Positions 25,699 through 35,115 of a stretch of 64,000 nt of DNA are shown in pieces (position 1 is the first letter of the stretch; each line of letters opens with the position of its first letter). The stretch spans positions 186,001-250,000 of the forward strand of contig NZ_JACGXN010000005.1 in assembly GCF_014138285.1 (NCBI RefSeq), in the 5' to 3' direction. The stretch is from Phyllobacterium myrsinacearum. Lineage in GTDB: Bacteria; Pseudomonadota; Alphaproteobacteria; Rhizobiales; Rhizobiaceae. Both the position numbers and the translations under genes were made by a program. Under the pieces are notes generated by a model that saw only the letters and a program-made list of their open reading frames with translations, was not told where the DNA came from and did no database searches.

Positions 25699-26906
25699 TG
25701 TGGGGCTCCCGTTTGCGATGGCTTCTGATCGGTTTTGTGGGCTTGCCGCTTGGTATTGCCCGTGCCGATATGCCATCGCCGGAGCCTTATCTTCTGGTGC
25801 GGTCCATGCGCATGCTGCAGGATCAGGTGGCCTCCGGCAAACCTGAAGCTCTGCCGATGCTCAACCGGGTACTTGGCCATATTGCCGGGCAGCTCGAGAC
25901 CACCAAACCGGAGGTCTGGCAGAAGCCAGCCAACGCCTATGCCATTTTGATTTACCTTCTCAACGGCGGCAATCCCCAGGTCGTCCGCACTATCCTGATG
26001 ACCACGAAGCTTGAGTCCATCAGCCCGAAACTCGTTGCCGGCTCGCTGGCCTATGCGGATGGCAATCCGCTCGGCATTGTCGACAACTTCAGCGGCGAGC
26101 TGCCGCCGGATGTTCCAAGCGAGCTCGTTGCGTCCATATCTTTGGTGACGGCGGCCCAGTTGGCCGCCATCGATGCGCCGACAGCCCTGAAGCGTCTGGA
26201 TTACATCCGGTTGACTGCACCGGGCACCTTGCTTGAGGAAGCGGCGCTGCGGCGCGGCCTGATGATGGCGGCCAATCTCGGTGACAAGGACAAGGTCAGG
26301 CTGCTCGCACGCAATTATCTGCAGCGCTTTGCCCTGTCGCCCTATTCGGAAGATTTTTTCCGGCAGCTTGTCGATGCGATCATGGTGCTCAAGAACAAGA
26401 TCAGCGATGACGAGATCGAGGAGATGGCGTCTCTGGCCTGGACCGGTGCCCGTTTGCCCTTTTATCTGCGCATAGCGCGTGGCGCGATCGTTGTCGGCGA
26501 TATGCAGCGCGCCCGGTTCATGTCGGGGAAAGCCGAAGCTTTGGCGCAGTCGCTGAAAGCCGATGATACGCAGGCGAGGCTTTATTTCGGCATCAGCAAT
26601 GTCGGCACGGACAAGACCACGGACGCGATGAAAATGCTGTCGGAATTGCAGAAGGACCGCTTGCATGATCGTGACGTCAAACTGTTGGAAGCAGCAACGG
26701 CCATGGGGGGCAGCATCCTCCAACAGCCTTCTGTCGAGCCGATGGATACGCCGCAGAAAAGCGTTGTGAAAACCGGTTCTGCAACCGCCGGTGCGAAAGT
26801 GAAGATCGATACGCCGAAACCTGAGCCAACGGTTGATCCGATGATTGATGAGACACGCAAGAAACTCGACGCTATTGATGCGCTCCTGGGGAAGGCCAAG
26901 AAATGA
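25695..26906 (+). CDS. motC: Periplasmic motility protein MotC
   Basis: MotC is a rhizobial periplasmic protein that binds MotB and is needed for rotation; MotE is its chaperone. The 403 residues carry a signal peptide (RWLLIGFVGLPLGIARA, cleaved before DMPSPEP) and helical repeats. The family features YLLVRSMRMLQDQVASGKPE and LPMLNRVLGHIAGQL are at the mature N-terminus. It overlaps motB and fliK by four bases. Confidence 0.92.
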   Translation: MMWGSRLRWLLIGFVGLPLGIARADMPSPEPYLLVRSMRMLQDQVASGKPEALPMLNRVLGHIAGQLETTKPEVWQKPANAYAILIYLLNGGNPQVVRTILMTTKLESISPKLVAGSLAYADGNPLGIVDNFSGELPPDVPSELVASISLVTAAQLAAIDAPTALKRLDYIRLTAPGTLLEEAALRRGLMMAANLGDKDKVRLLARNYLQRFALSPYSEDFFRQLVDAIMVLKNKISDDEIEEMASLAWTGARLPFYLRIARGAIVVGDMQRARFMSGKAEALAQSLKADDTQARLYFGISNVGTDKTTDAMKMLSELQKDRLHDRDVKLLEAATAMGGSILQQPSVEPMDTPQKSVVKTGSATAGAKVKIDTPKPEPTVDPMIDETRKKLDAIDALLGKAKK

Positions 26907-28138
26907 CCATCGGACCTGATATGCCTGCCAGATCCCTCAAGGACGCAATTGTCGCCGATAGCGGCAAGGGCCATCGTCTTCCCGTCAAGCAAGCCGCCAA
27001 GGGCAAGGAAGACGTTCCCGATTTCCAGTCCATGCTGGATGTGAAGCCGCTGCGTCTGCCTGTCGAGGCCAGTGATATGATCGCTGGGGAAGATGTTCCG
27101 GAAATCAGGGATGATCCGGAATCGGAAAAGGATAAGGACACGGCAAACGCAGGACCATCCGTGCAGGCCATGTTCGGCCAGTCCATTCTCGCCTTGGAAC
27201 AGCTTCTGGAAAGACAGAGGCAGACCGGTGGGGGCGAGCAGCCACAGCAGGGTAAGCCCGTACGGGCACAGAGTTTTGATGCGAAGATCTCTGACGACAA
27301 GGCAGCCGGAGTGATCGAAAACGCTGATGAGCAACCGATCACAGCCTTGCCGATGATTGATAAGAATGCCAAAGCTGCTGCCTCCGGAAATCCGGATACC
27401 AAGGTCGTTGCAGACACCGAGACCAAGCCTCAGCCGGCGAAGCCGGACGCGCCGCAGCCTCAACCTGTCGAGATTCAATCGGCCGATACGATTGCACCCA
27501 AGGCGCGCGCCAGTGCAAGGCAAGCCCCGGAACAGGCTATCACACCGGCGGCGAGCAATCCTGTGCCTGTGATGTCCGCCGCGCCATCCGCTGACGCGCG
27601 CATCACCATTGACACGCTTGCCGAAGCGGCACCGGCGCCGCAGAGCCATTCTCCGATCACCGACGTCCAGATCATATCGGACCACAGCACGACTGCCGCC
27701 CGGACTTTGGTGATCCAGCTGCAGCCCATCGAGCTCGGTACGGTTACCGCCCGGCTGAGGCTGACCGGAGAGGGCATGCACATTCAGCTTGTGGCCGAAA
27801 GCAAGGCGGCGGCGGAACATCTCGCACGGGACCATGAAGCGCTGGGCAAGGCCCTGCAGCGGGCAGGGGTGGCTGACGATAGCTCGTCTGTCACCATCTC
27901 GGTTGTGGATCGCACAGCCACCGTCGCCAATACCCAGTCAGGCCAGCAGGCTTCGACGGGCCAGGATCAGCAGCCCGGCAGCAGGCCGGGCGGTCAAGCC
28001 AATTCCGGTTCACAGGGAGCGCAGGGCGATCGCTCTTCCAGCCAGCAGCATTTTGGAGACACCAAGGCCGATGAGCGTGACGACAGGACTGCCAGAGCCG
28101 TTTCGGATCGCAATCCTTCTCGCGGCTTGGTTGTGTAG
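26903..28138 (+). CDS. fliK: Flagellar hook-length control protein FliK (MotD)
   Basis: FliK measures hook length and triggers the FlhB switch. Of 411 residues most is low-complexity, Pro/Gln/Ala-rich and poorly conserved, as expected for a ruler. The recognised part is the C-terminal FliK domain (about 270-345): TTAARTLVIQLQPIELGTVT then ARLRLTGEGMHIQLVAES. In rhizobia the same gene was first named motD. Its 3' end overlaps the next gene by 68 bases in another frame. Confidence 0.88.
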   Translation: MTIGPDMPARSLKDAIVADSGKGHRLPVKQAAKGKEDVPDFQSMLDVKPLRLPVEASDMIAGEDVPEIRDDPESEKDKDTANAGPSVQAMFGQSILALEQLLERQRQTGGGEQPQQGKPVRAQSFDAKISDDKAAGVIENADEQPITALPMIDKNAKAAASGNPDTKVVADTETKPQPAKPDAPQPQPVEIQSADTIAPKARASARQAPEQAITPAASNPVPVMSAAPSADARITIDTLAEAAPAPQSHSPITDVQIISDHSTTAARTLVIQLQPIELGTVTARLRLTGEGMHIQLVAESKAAAEHLARDHEALGKALQRAGVADDSSSVTISVVDRTATVANTQSGQQASTGQDQQPGSRPGGQANSGSQGAQGDRSSSQQHFGDTKADERDDRTARAVSDRNPSRGLVV

Positions 28139-28661
28139 CAGTCCGTTCATTGCACAAGCTGTTCGCGCGGATAATCTCTGTGAGCGCGAGATGCACCGGG
28201 CGTCGAGCAAATACGACATTCCGATCGGCATCCTCTATGCCGTCGGATTGACCGAAACGGGGCATAAGGAATCTTTGCAACCCTACGCCATGAACATCGA
28301 AGGCAAGGCGGTCTTCATGCCGTCAGCCGCGGCGGCTGTGGTGAAGTTCAACGAGGCGCATGAACAGGGTGCCAAGCTGATTGACCTCGGTTGCATGCAG
28401 ATCAATCACTATTTTCATGCAAGTGCATTCCCGTCCGTGAGTGCCATGCTGGACCCTGCAACCAACGTGGATTATGCGGCGCGTTTTCTCAAACAGCTCC
28501 GGGCGCGCGAAGGCAACTGGACCATGGCGGTTGCGCGCTATCACGCGGGTCCCAACAATGACCCGGCGCAGAAGCAGTATGTTTGCCGGGTAATAGAAAA
28601 TATGGTGGCTTCCGGCTTTGGAAACTGGACGCAGAAGGCGCGAATGTTCTGTGATAAGTGA
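28071..28661 (+). CDS. Flagellar-locus lytic transglycosylase (SLT domain)
   Basis: The 196-residue product has a signal peptide (IAILLAAWLCSSPFIAQAVR) and a lysozyme-like SLT domain that cleaves peptidoglycan glycan strands. Catalytic Glu is in GILYAVGLTETGHKESLQPY; GCMQINHYFH and MAVARYHAGPNND are further family motifs. ATG 28071 lies inside fliK, with GGAG 11 bases upstream, giving a 68-base overlap. FlgJ in this cluster lacks a muramidase domain, so this enzyme probably opens the wall for the rod, like SltF in Rhodobacter. Last gene of the fliF operon. Confidence 0.85.
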   Translation: MSVTTGLPEPFRIAILLAAWLCSSPFIAQAVRADNLCEREMHRASSKYDIPIGILYAVGLTETGHKESLQPYAMNIEGKAVFMPSAAAAVVKFNEAHEQGAKLIDLGCMQINHYFHASAFPSVSAMLDPATNVDYAARFLKQLRAREGNWTMAVARYHAGPNNDPAQKQYVCRVIENMVASGFGNWTQKARMFCDK

Positions 28662-28799
28662 CCGTGTTAATCTTCGGTAATAAAACGTGAATTTGTTCGC
28701 TTGGTCATCTTTGGTTAAGATGTGCCGTATAAACATTTGAGCATGCGAGTCGTCTCTCGCTCCGTCTCTGTTTCCCCACGAAGATCCCCATTTCAGACT

Positions 28800-28848
28800 C
28801 CCAATAAATTGCGGTCAATTTGTTGGGGATTGTCGGCGAGTCACCGAC
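28800..28848 (+). promoter_or_regulatory. ftcR leader with 28-base palindrome and second hairpin
   Basis: CCCAATAAATTG (28800-28811), CGGT, CAATTTGTTGGG (28816-28827): 12-bp arms with one mismatch, 72 bases before the GTG. A second stem GTCGG-CGAGTCA-CCGAC follows at 28832-28848, the same stem sequence and loop length as in the flagellin leader. It may be an operator or an mRNA structure controlling ftcR. Confidence 0.45.
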
Positions 28849-28899
28849 CCCGCTACGTGTGTGTTGTGTGGGGTTTTTACTGATTCGGAAGGTGGGGTC

Positions 28900-29577
28900 G
28901 TGATTGTAGTCGTCGACGAAAGAAGTCTGGTGACGAGTGGGTATTCGGCGTGGTTCGCCCGTGAGGGCATTACAACAACAGGGTTCGCTCCCGACGATTT
29001 CGGAGACTGGGTTTCTACCGTCCAGCAGAGCGATATTATGGCGGTGGAAGCGTTTCTCATAGGGGAATGTGCCAACCGCAGCCAGTTTCCCCACAAGATT
29101 CGTGAACGCTGCTCGGCACCGGTCATCGCGGTCAATGAAACGCAATCGCTTGAACACACGCTTGAACTGTTCCAGGCGGGCGTTGACGATGTGGTCCGCA
29201 AGCCGATGCACGTCCGCGAAATTCTGGCGCGGATCAATGCGATCCGCCGCCGCTACGGCAACGGCAGTGGCGATACCGGCACGCAGGTTGGTCCGATCCG
29301 TGTCTTCTCCGATGGCCGCGATCCGCAGGTCAATGGCGCCGAGTTCTCGCTGCCGCGCCGCGAGCGCCGTATTCTGGAATACCTGATCGCCAACCGTGGG
29401 CGCCGCTTGAACAAGGCGCAGATCTTCAGCGCGATCTACGGCATTTTCGACAGCGAAGTCGAGGAAAGTGTTGTCGAGAGTCACATCAGCAAACTTCGCA
29501 AGAAGCTGCGGGAACAGCTCGGTCATGATCCGATCGATTCCAAGCGTTTCCTTGGCTACTGCATCAATCTCGATTGA
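28900..29577 (+). CDS. ftcR: Orphan OmpR-type flagellar regulator FtcR/Rem
   Basis: FtcR (Brucella) and Rem (Sinorhizobium) are orphan two-component-type activators of flagellar genes. This 225-residue protein has an N-terminal receiver-like domain and a C-terminal winged helix ([40 protein letters not shown]). The conserved receiver Lys is K101 (DDVVRKPMH), but the end of beta-3 reads AVEAFLIGE, with no obvious phospho-acceptor Asp, suggesting activity without phosphorylation. GTG 28900 is chosen because Brucella FtcR begins MIVVVDE and GGAAGGTGGGG lies just upstream. It is a separate unit between fliK and flgE. I infer that it binds the repeated motif found before six flagellar units. Confidence 0.93.
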   Translation: MIVVVDERSLVTSGYSAWFAREGITTTGFAPDDFGDWVSTVQQSDIMAVEAFLIGECANRSQFPHKIRERCSAPVIAVNETQSLEHTLELFQAGVDDVVRKPMHVREILARINAIRRRYGNGSGDTGTQVGPIRVFSDGRDPQVNGAEFSLPRRERRILEYLIANRGRRLNKAQIFSAIYGIFDSEVEESVVESHISKLRKKLREQLGHDPIDSKRFLGYCINLD

Positions 29578-29641
29578 TCACCTCCTGCTGTTCCGCTGGC
29601 GGCGGGGCAGCCAGAACAAAGATATCTCAAGGCATTCAGGG

Positions 29642-29663
29642 CGTCAGGTTCACGCAAGCATCG
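29642..29663 (+). promoter_or_regulatory. Flagellar promoter motif for the flgE operon
   Basis: CGTCAGGTTCACGCAAGC at 29642-29659: half sites 11 bases apart, same spacing and core (GGTTCACGCAAGC) as the motA copy. TTACGA at 29669-29674 may be the -10. The motif lies 44 bases before the flgE ATG. Confidence 0.55.
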
Positions 29664-29707
29664 CAGGGTTACGATCCTGAACGGAATCATGGCGCAAGGA
29701 GACGGAA

Positions 29708-30994
29708 ATGAGCCTTTATGGAATGATGCGGACGGGTGTATCGGGCATGAATGCCCAGGCCAACCGCCTATCGACCGTGTCGGACAATATCGCGAATTCC
29801 AGCACCACCGGCTACAAGCGTGCCAGCACGCAGTTTTCCTCGCTGGTTCTGCCAAGCTCCGGTGGCGCCTATAATTCCGGCGGTGTGGAAACAGTTGTCC
29901 GCCATCACATTTCCGATGATGGCTCGCTCCGCTTCACTACGTCATCGACTGATCTTGCGCTCAAGGGCAATGGTTTTTTCGTGGTCAATGACAGCAGCGG
30001 CACACCATACCTGACACGCGCCGGTTCCTTCGTCCCGGATGCGCAGGGCAATCTGGTTAATGCGGCCGGCTATTACCTCATGGGCAATCCGATTGTGAAT
30101 GGCCAGACCAATTCGGTCATCAATGGCTATCAGGGACTTGAGAAGATCAACGTCAAGCAGAATGACCTTGTCGCTGATCCGAGCCGCAAGGGCACGTTCA
30201 CGGCCAACCTGCCAGCCGGCTCAGCCGTTATTGACGCCGCTGACCTGCCATCCAATGCGGCTGCCAATACGGCCGGAACGGCAAAATACACCGCCAAGAC
30301 ATCGCTGCAGAGCTTTGACAATCTCGGCAACCTGGTGGTCCTCGATGTTTACTTCACCAAGACGGGTGAAGATCCGGTCACCAAGAATGCCACGTGGGAA
30401 GCGACGGTTTACAACAAGGCTGACGCTGCAGCCAGCGGGGGCTTCCCCTATTCAAAAGCCGCTATGAAAACGGAAAGCTTCACCTTTGATGGCGTCACCG
30501 GCAAGATGACGTCTGGAGACAAGTCCCTCTCGGTGCAGATTCCCAATGGCCAGATGCTCGAGATCGACATGTCCGCCACCAAACAGCTGGCAGGCGACTA
30601 CACGCCGATCGAGGCGAAGATTGACGGCAGCACGCCGAGCCCGATCGAGAATGTCGACATCGCTGCCGATGGTACTGTTGTTGCGCGCTACAAGAATGGC
30701 GCCCAGCGCGCGATCTACCAGATTGCGCTGGCTGATGTTCCCAGTCCCGATAATCTTCTTGTTCTGTCGGGCAACGTCTATGCGACCAGCGCCGAATCCG
30801 GTGATGTCCAGTTTGGCACACCCGGCAAGGGCAGCTTCGGAACCCTGACTTCAGGGGCTCTGGAAGAATCGAACGCGGACATCGCACAAGAACTGACTGA
30901 GATGATTGAAGCGCAGAGAAGCTACACGGCCAATTCCAAGGTCTTCCAGACCGGTGCGGATTTGATGGACGTGCTGGTCAATCTGAAGAGGTAG
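29708..30994 (+). CDS. flgE: Flagellar hook protein FlgE
   Basis: FlgE builds the hook. The 428 residues have the N-terminal rod/hook motif (MSLYGMMRTGVSGMNAQANR, NIANSSTTGYKRASTQFSSL), the D1/D2 hook domain in the middle (SLQSFDNLGNLVVLDVYFTK), and the C-terminal signature EESNADIAQELTEMIEAQRS followed by YTANSKVFQTG. ATG 29708 has AGGAGA eight bases upstream. It opens the hook and filament-junction operon. Confidence 0.96.
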   Translation: MSLYGMMRTGVSGMNAQANRLSTVSDNIANSSTTGYKRASTQFSSLVLPSSGGAYNSGGVETVVRHHISDDGSLRFTTSSTDLALKGNGFFVVNDSSGTPYLTRAGSFVPDAQGNLVNAAGYYLMGNPIVNGQTNSVINGYQGLEKINVKQNDLVADPSRKGTFTANLPAGSAVIDAADLPSNAAANTAGTAKYTAKTSLQSFDNLGNLVVLDVYFTKTGEDPVTKNATWEATVYNKADAAASGGFPYSKAAMKTESFTFDGVTGKMTSGDKSLSVQIPNGQMLEIDMSATKQLAGDYTPIEAKIDGSTPSPIENVDIAADGTVVARYKNGAQRAIYQIALADVPSPDNLLVLSGNVYATSAESGDVQFGTPGKGSFGTLTSGALEESNADIAQELTEMIEAQRSYTANSKVFQTGADLMDVLVNLKR

Positions 30995-31022
30995 CATCCC
31001 AAATGTTGATTGGACCTAAGGC

Positions 31023-32495
31023 ATGTCATTAAGCTCGGCACTCCTTACCGCTCAGAGTGCTCTGACGACGACGTCGAAACAGACAGCGTTGGTATCCCGC
31101 AATATTGCGGGTGCCAACGATCCCAATTTCACGCGTCGTATTGGTTCAGTCGTTAGTGGTCCCAACGGATCGACCTATCTGTCAGTCAGCCGTTCAGCCG
31201 ACGACGCGCTTCTTTCGAAATACATCGAGACGAACAGCCAGCTCGGTGCGTCCGATACCATGAAAAGCGGTCTTGACCGGCTTTCGGGCATTTACTCCGC
31301 CAACAATGCGTCGGGTTCGCCAAGTGCTCTGCTGGGCGACCTGCGCGACTCGCTGCAGCAATACGCATCGCAGCCGGGCAATAACTCTGTCGGCGAAGCG
31401 GCGGTTTCCAAGGCCATCAACCTTGCCAATGCCCTGAACAAGGGTACGAACGATGTTCAGAAACTGCGGCAGGATGCCGACAGCGACATCAATGACTCCG
31501 TCAAGAACATCAATGCGCTGCTGGCAAAGTTTGAAACCGTCAACAACCGTGTGATCAACGGAACGCGGTCCGGTGCTGACGTGTCGGATTTCCTTGACCA
31601 GCGCGATGGTCTTTTGAAGGAGATCTCCGGCGAGATCGGCATCACGACAATGGTGCGCGGCGACAATGATCTGGTGATTTTCGCCGAGTCCGGCGTGACC
31701 TTGTTTGAAGGATCGCCTCGTACGGTCAGCTTCACGCCGACAGCTGCCTTCGCGGCGGGTACATCAGGCAATCAGGTCTATGTCGATGGTGTGCCGCTGT
31801 CGCATGATACATTTCAGCAGCCTTACGGTAGCGGTCGCCTGAGCGGACTGATGCAGCTGCGCGATCAGACCGCACCTGCATACCAGAAGCAGCTTGATGA
31901 AGTCGCGCGCAGTCTTGTCGGCATGTTTGCTGAAAAAGACCAGAAAACGCCGTCTACTCTGCCAGATATTCCAGGGCTCTTCACCTATTCCGGGGCACCG
32001 GCCATGCCCGCGGACGCCACGATCTCGCCCGGTATAGCCGGAACGATCAAGGTTTCCTCGGCCTATATTCTGTCGGAAGGTGGCAGCCCGACGCTGTTGC
32101 GCGATGGCGGCACCAATCCGGCCAACCCGGACTATGTTCAGAATACCGGGGCATCGGCCGGTTATTCTGCCCGTTTGCAGGGATTGATCGGTGCCATCAA
32201 CGCCCCGCGCAGCTACGATGCGGATGCCGGCATCAGCGGGCAACTGAGCCTTGTGGATTATTCCGCCGCCTCGATCAGCTCACTCGAAACCAAGCGCAAG
32301 TCTGTGACTGAAACCAACACCTATAACGGTGTACTGGCCTCGCGGGCGGAGGATGCAATTTCCAATGCATCCGGTGTGAATATCGATGTCGAGATGCAAT
32401 CGATGCTCGAGCTTGAACATTCCTATCAGGCGTCGGCCCGGATTCTGTCCGCGGTGGACGCCATGCTGAACGAACTCTTGAACGCGGTGAAATAG
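31023..32495 (+). CDS. flgK: Flagellar hook-associated protein 1, FlgK
   Basis: FlgK is the first hook-filament junction protein. The 490-residue protein has N-terminal SALLTAQSALTTTSKQTALV and NIAGANDPNFTRRIG, a helical region around residue 150 (VNNRVINGTRSGADVSDFLD, QRDGLLKEISGEIGI) and C-terminal VDYSAASISSLETKRKSVTE and MLELEHSYQASARILSAVDA. It follows flgE by 28 bases and precedes flgL by two. Confidence 0.95.
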   Translation: MSLSSALLTAQSALTTTSKQTALVSRNIAGANDPNFTRRIGSVVSGPNGSTYLSVSRSADDALLSKYIETNSQLGASDTMKSGLDRLSGIYSANNASGSPSALLGDLRDSLQQYASQPGNNSVGEAAVSKAINLANALNKGTNDVQKLRQDADSDINDSVKNINALLAKFETVNNRVINGTRSGADVSDFLDQRDGLLKEISGEIGITTMVRGDNDLVIFAESGVTLFEGSPRTVSFTPTAAFAAGTSGNQVYVDGVPLSHDTFQQPYGSGRLSGLMQLRDQTAPAYQKQLDEVARSLVGMFAEKDQKTPSTLPDIPGLFTYSGAPAMPADATISPGIAGTIKVSSAYILSEGGSPTLLRDGGTNPANPDYVQNTGASAGYSARLQGLIGAINAPRSYDADAGISGQLSLVDYSAASISSLETKRKSVTETNTYNGVLASRAEDAISNASGVNIDVEMQSMLELEHSYQASARILSAVDAMLNELLNAVK

Positions 32496-32497
32496 CG

Positions 32498-33547
32498 ATG
32501 AAAACCCAGTCCATTTCATCCTACATGCTGGCCAATTCGACCCGGAATATTCTGGCGAAGGCACAGGCGGATCTTATCAAGGCGAAGGAAGAGGCTACGA
32601 CCGGCTTTATTTCCGATACCGGCCTCGCGCTCGGCAGCCGCACCGGCCAGTCAATTTCCCTGCGCAAGGAATATGATCGATTGACGGTTCTGACCGAGAC
32701 GAACAATTTCATTGGCCAGCGTATGACGACTTCGCAAAATGCCCTCGGCAATCTCGTCAAGGGTGCAACCGATTTTCTTGGCACCGTCACTGCCCTGCGC
32801 GGCTCGACCGACGGTCATTCCGTTGCCGCAGACAAGGCCAAGAGCGGGTTGCAGACCACAACAGGTCTGGCCAACACAAACTACAATGGCGAGTATGTAT
32901 TTGCCGGCGTGAACACCGATGTTCAGCCGATGGATGATTACTATGCGGATGGCAACCCGGCGCGCGCCGCGATCCAGAACGCCTTCCAGACTCAGTTCGG
33001 TTTTCCCATGACCGATCCGCAGGTGAAGAACATCACCGCGGACCAGATGAAGACCTTTCTCGATACGACCATGACAGCGCAGTTCAGCGCGGGTTCCTGG
33101 TCGACCAACTGGTCATCAGCTTCCGATACCCTGGTCAAAAGCCGCATCGCGCCGAGTGAACTGGCTGAAACCTCGGTCAGTGCCAACAATGCCGGATTCC
33201 GACAGCTGGCCATGAGCTACACCATGGTGGCCGAGCTTTCGAATATCGGTTTGAACCAGGGCGCCTTCGATGCCGTCATGGACAAGGCAATCTCAACGAC
33301 GACCCAGAGCATTTCGTCGCTCACGGGCGCACAGTCCTTCCTTGGCGACGCACAGGCTCGAACCAAGGATGCGACAGACCGCCTGACTGTTCAGATCAAG
33401 GTTCTCAACAGTTCGGTCCTCGATATGGAAGCCGTTGATCCTTACGAGGCCGCCAACCGGGTGACTGCACTGACCACACAGATCGAGGCTTCCTATGCCC
33501 TGACCGTCAAGCTGCAGAGCCTGAGCCTGCTCAATTACCTGAAATAA
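32498..33547 (+). CDS. flgL: Flagellar hook-associated protein 3, FlgL
   Basis: FlgL joins FlgK to flagellin. The 349 residues show a flagellin-like N-terminus (MKTQSISSYMLANSTRNILA, LIKAKEEATTGF) and a C-terminal helix (EAVDPYEAANRVTALTTQIE, ASYALTVKLQSLSLLNYL). No fliD cap gene is in the window, as is usual for rhizobia. Confidence 0.94.
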   Translation: MKTQSISSYMLANSTRNILAKAQADLIKAKEEATTGFISDTGLALGSRTGQSISLRKEYDRLTVLTETNNFIGQRMTTSQNALGNLVKGATDFLGTVTALRGSTDGHSVAADKAKSGLQTTTGLANTNYNGEYVFAGVNTDVQPMDDYYADGNPARAAIQNAFQTQFGFPMTDPQVKNITADQMKTFLDTTMTAQFSAGSWSTNWSSASDTLVKSRIAPSELAETSVSANNAGFRQLAMSYTMVAELSNIGLNQGAFDAVMDKAISTTTQSISSLTGAQSFLGDAQARTKDATDRLTVQIKVLNSSVLDMEAVDPYEAANRVTALTTQIEASYALTVKLQSLSLLNYLK

Positions 33548-33598
33548 TCGCAACGGCTGCGGTTCCCGCGCCCGCTCATGCCGATACCGGAAAGACAT

Positions 33599-33943
33599 AT
33601 GTACCAGGCCCGATACAACGACATCATGGACGACGGCGCGGCGAGCGCCAAGGAACGTGAACGCTCATTGTTCGACCAGTCGATCATGATGCTGGAGGAC
33701 GCGCGCGACGAAGGAGACTATTCCTTCAAAGGCATAGAGGCGATGCAGTTTACATCCCGGCTGTGGGTGATTGTGATCGAAGACCTCGGCAGTCCGGAGA
33801 ACGGCCTGCCGCCGCAATTGCGCGCTTCGCTGATTTCGATAGGCATTTATATCCTCAAGGAGCTTGAAGAGATCCGCCAGGGCAGATCATCCGATTATGA
33901 CGGCATTATCGAGATCACCAGAACCATTCGTGACGGGATCTGA
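33599..33943 (+). CDS. flaF: Flagellin biosynthesis regulator FlaF
   Basis: FlaF works with FlbT to balance flagellin synthesis and secretion in alphaproteobacteria. From ATG 33599 ([20 protein letters not shown]) it is 114 residues, with GGAAAG before the start. Family residues include the helical block LLDQS-like [20 protein letters not shown] and ALISIG-like [20 protein letters not shown]. It is six bases upstream of flbT, the usual pair. Confidence 0.93.
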   Translation: MYQARYNDIMDDGAASAKERERSLFDQSIMMLEDARDEGDYSFKGIEAMQFTSRLWVIVIEDLGSPENGLPPQLRASLISIGIYILKELEEIRQGRSSDYDGIIEITRTIRDGI

Positions 33944-33948
33944 ACATC

Positions 33949-34389
33949 ATGAAAATTACATTGCGTGCCGGTGAAAAGGTCTACATCAACGGCGCTATTC
34001 TGAGTGCGGACCGCAAGGTTTCCCTTGAACTCCTGAACGATGTGACCTTTCTGCTCGAGAGCCACGTCCTGCAGGCGAATGAAACGACAACCCCGCTGCG
34101 CCAGCTCTATTATGCGGCGCAGATCATGCTGATCAATCCGCTCATCAGGCATGAAGCAAACATCGCCTTCAAGCGCATGCTGGGCAACCTGCTGGCAACA
34201 TTTGAAAACCAGCAGATGCTCAAGGAGCTGAAGCTGATCGACGAAATCGTCTGCAACGACCGGGTGTTCGAGGCGCTCAAAGCCATACGCGTACTCTATC
34301 CGCTGGAAGCCCAGATCCTGTCCGGCGATGCGGACTCCAATCATCCCCCCCATTCGGACCAGCCAAACAGGCCGGAGGCAATCGCATGA
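33949..34389 (+). CDS. flbT: Flagellin translation repressor FlbT
   Basis: FlbT represses flagellin synthesis post-transcriptionally by acting on the mRNA leader (shown in Caulobacter; Brucella FlbT has a more positive role). The 146-residue protein has the family pattern: [20 protein letters not shown], then [20 protein letters not shown] and [15 protein letters not shown]. The flagellin leader hairpins at 21006-21061 are possible targets. It overlaps flgD by four bases. Confidence 0.94.
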   Translation: MKITLRAGEKVYINGAILSADRKVSLELLNDVTFLLESHVLQANETTTPLRQLYYAAQIMLINPLIRHEANIAFKRMLGNLLATFENQQMLKELKLIDEIVCNDRVFEALKAIRVLYPLEAQILSGDADSNHPPHSDQPNRPEAIA

Positions 34390-34784
34390 CAACCACTCCT
34401 CTCGTCGGATCGTCAACCGGCAACACATCGGACTCGCCCAAGGCGAACGGTCCCAGTGTCGACTATCAGTCCTTTCTGAAGCTGCTTGTCGCGCAGATGA
34501 AGAACCAGGATCCGACACAACCGATGGACGGCACCGCCTATGTGGCACAGCTCGCCCAGTTCTCGAATGTCGAGCAATCGACGCTGATGAATCAGAAACT
34601 GGATCAGATCCTGGCCAGTGCTTCGCTGTCGCAGGCAGATGGTATCATCGGCCGGACTGTTACAAGCGCTGATGGCAAGATCACCGGTGTGGTGGAATCG
34701 GTCAAGATCTACAGCGATGGCATGATTGCCAAGCTGAAGGGTGGAGCCGAGTTGCCAATCACCGCCGGCATCGTCATCAGTTGA
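34386..34784 (+). CDS. flgD: Flagellar hook-capping protein FlgD (short form)
   Basis: FlgD caps the growing hook. At 132 residues this is the short form typical of Rhizobiales: the conserved N-terminal part is present ([40 protein letters not shown]), followed by a short beta domain ([20 protein letters not shown]), whereas the enterobacterial protein is about 100 residues longer. Confidence 0.93.
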   Translation: MTTTPLVGSSTGNTSDSPKANGPSVDYQSFLKLLVAQMKNQDPTQPMDGTAYVAQLAQFSNVEQSTLMNQKLDQILASASLSQADGIIGRTVTSADGKITGVVESVKIYSDGMIAKLKGGAELPITAGIVIS

Positions 34785-34800
34785 TCGCCAGCAGCCAATC

Positions 34801-35067
34801 ATGAATGAGGCCGATGCGCTCGACATCATCAACCAGGCTATCTGGACGGTGATTGTCGCTTCCGGTCCGGCGGTGGGCGCGGCCATGCTTGCCGGCGTCA
34901 TCATCGCGCTGTTTCAGGCCTTGACGCAAATCCAGGAAGTGACGCTGACCTTCGTGCCGAAGATCATCGTCATTCTGGCCGTACTGGCGTTGACGGCTCC
35001 CTTTGTCGGTTCGCAGATCAATACGCTGACTCTGCTCACCTATTCGCGGATCGAAAAGGGCTTCTGA
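34801..35067 (+). CDS. fliQ: Flagellar export gate protein FliQ
   Basis: FliQ is a small two-helix pore component of the export gate. From ATG 34801 (MNEADALDIINQAIWTVIVA) it is 88 residues, exact for the family; membrane helices include GAAMLAGVIIALFQALTQIQ and IVILAVLALTAPFVGS. An upstream in-frame ATG at 34741 lies inside flgD and is unlikely. After it the operon is interrupted by a palindromic repeat before flhA. Confidence 0.95.
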   Translation: MNEADALDIINQAIWTVIVASGPAVGAAMLAGVIIALFQALTQIQEVTLTFVPKIIVILAVLALTAPFVGSQINTLTLLTYSRIEKGF

Positions 35068-35115
35068 GCATCGAGGGTGAACCACGCACGCTTGTTGTGC
35101 AAGAACGAGATGTTC

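Noticed and set aside
28071-28138. Frameshift between fliK and the transglycosylase
   Set aside because: Both frames are intact with their own start and stop and a ribosome-binding site; the overlap is a normal gene junction.
28849-28878. CCCC...GGGGTTTTT structure before ftcR as a rho-independent terminator
   Set aside because: The stem is only about five pairs around a long loop, too weak to call as a terminator despite the T-run.
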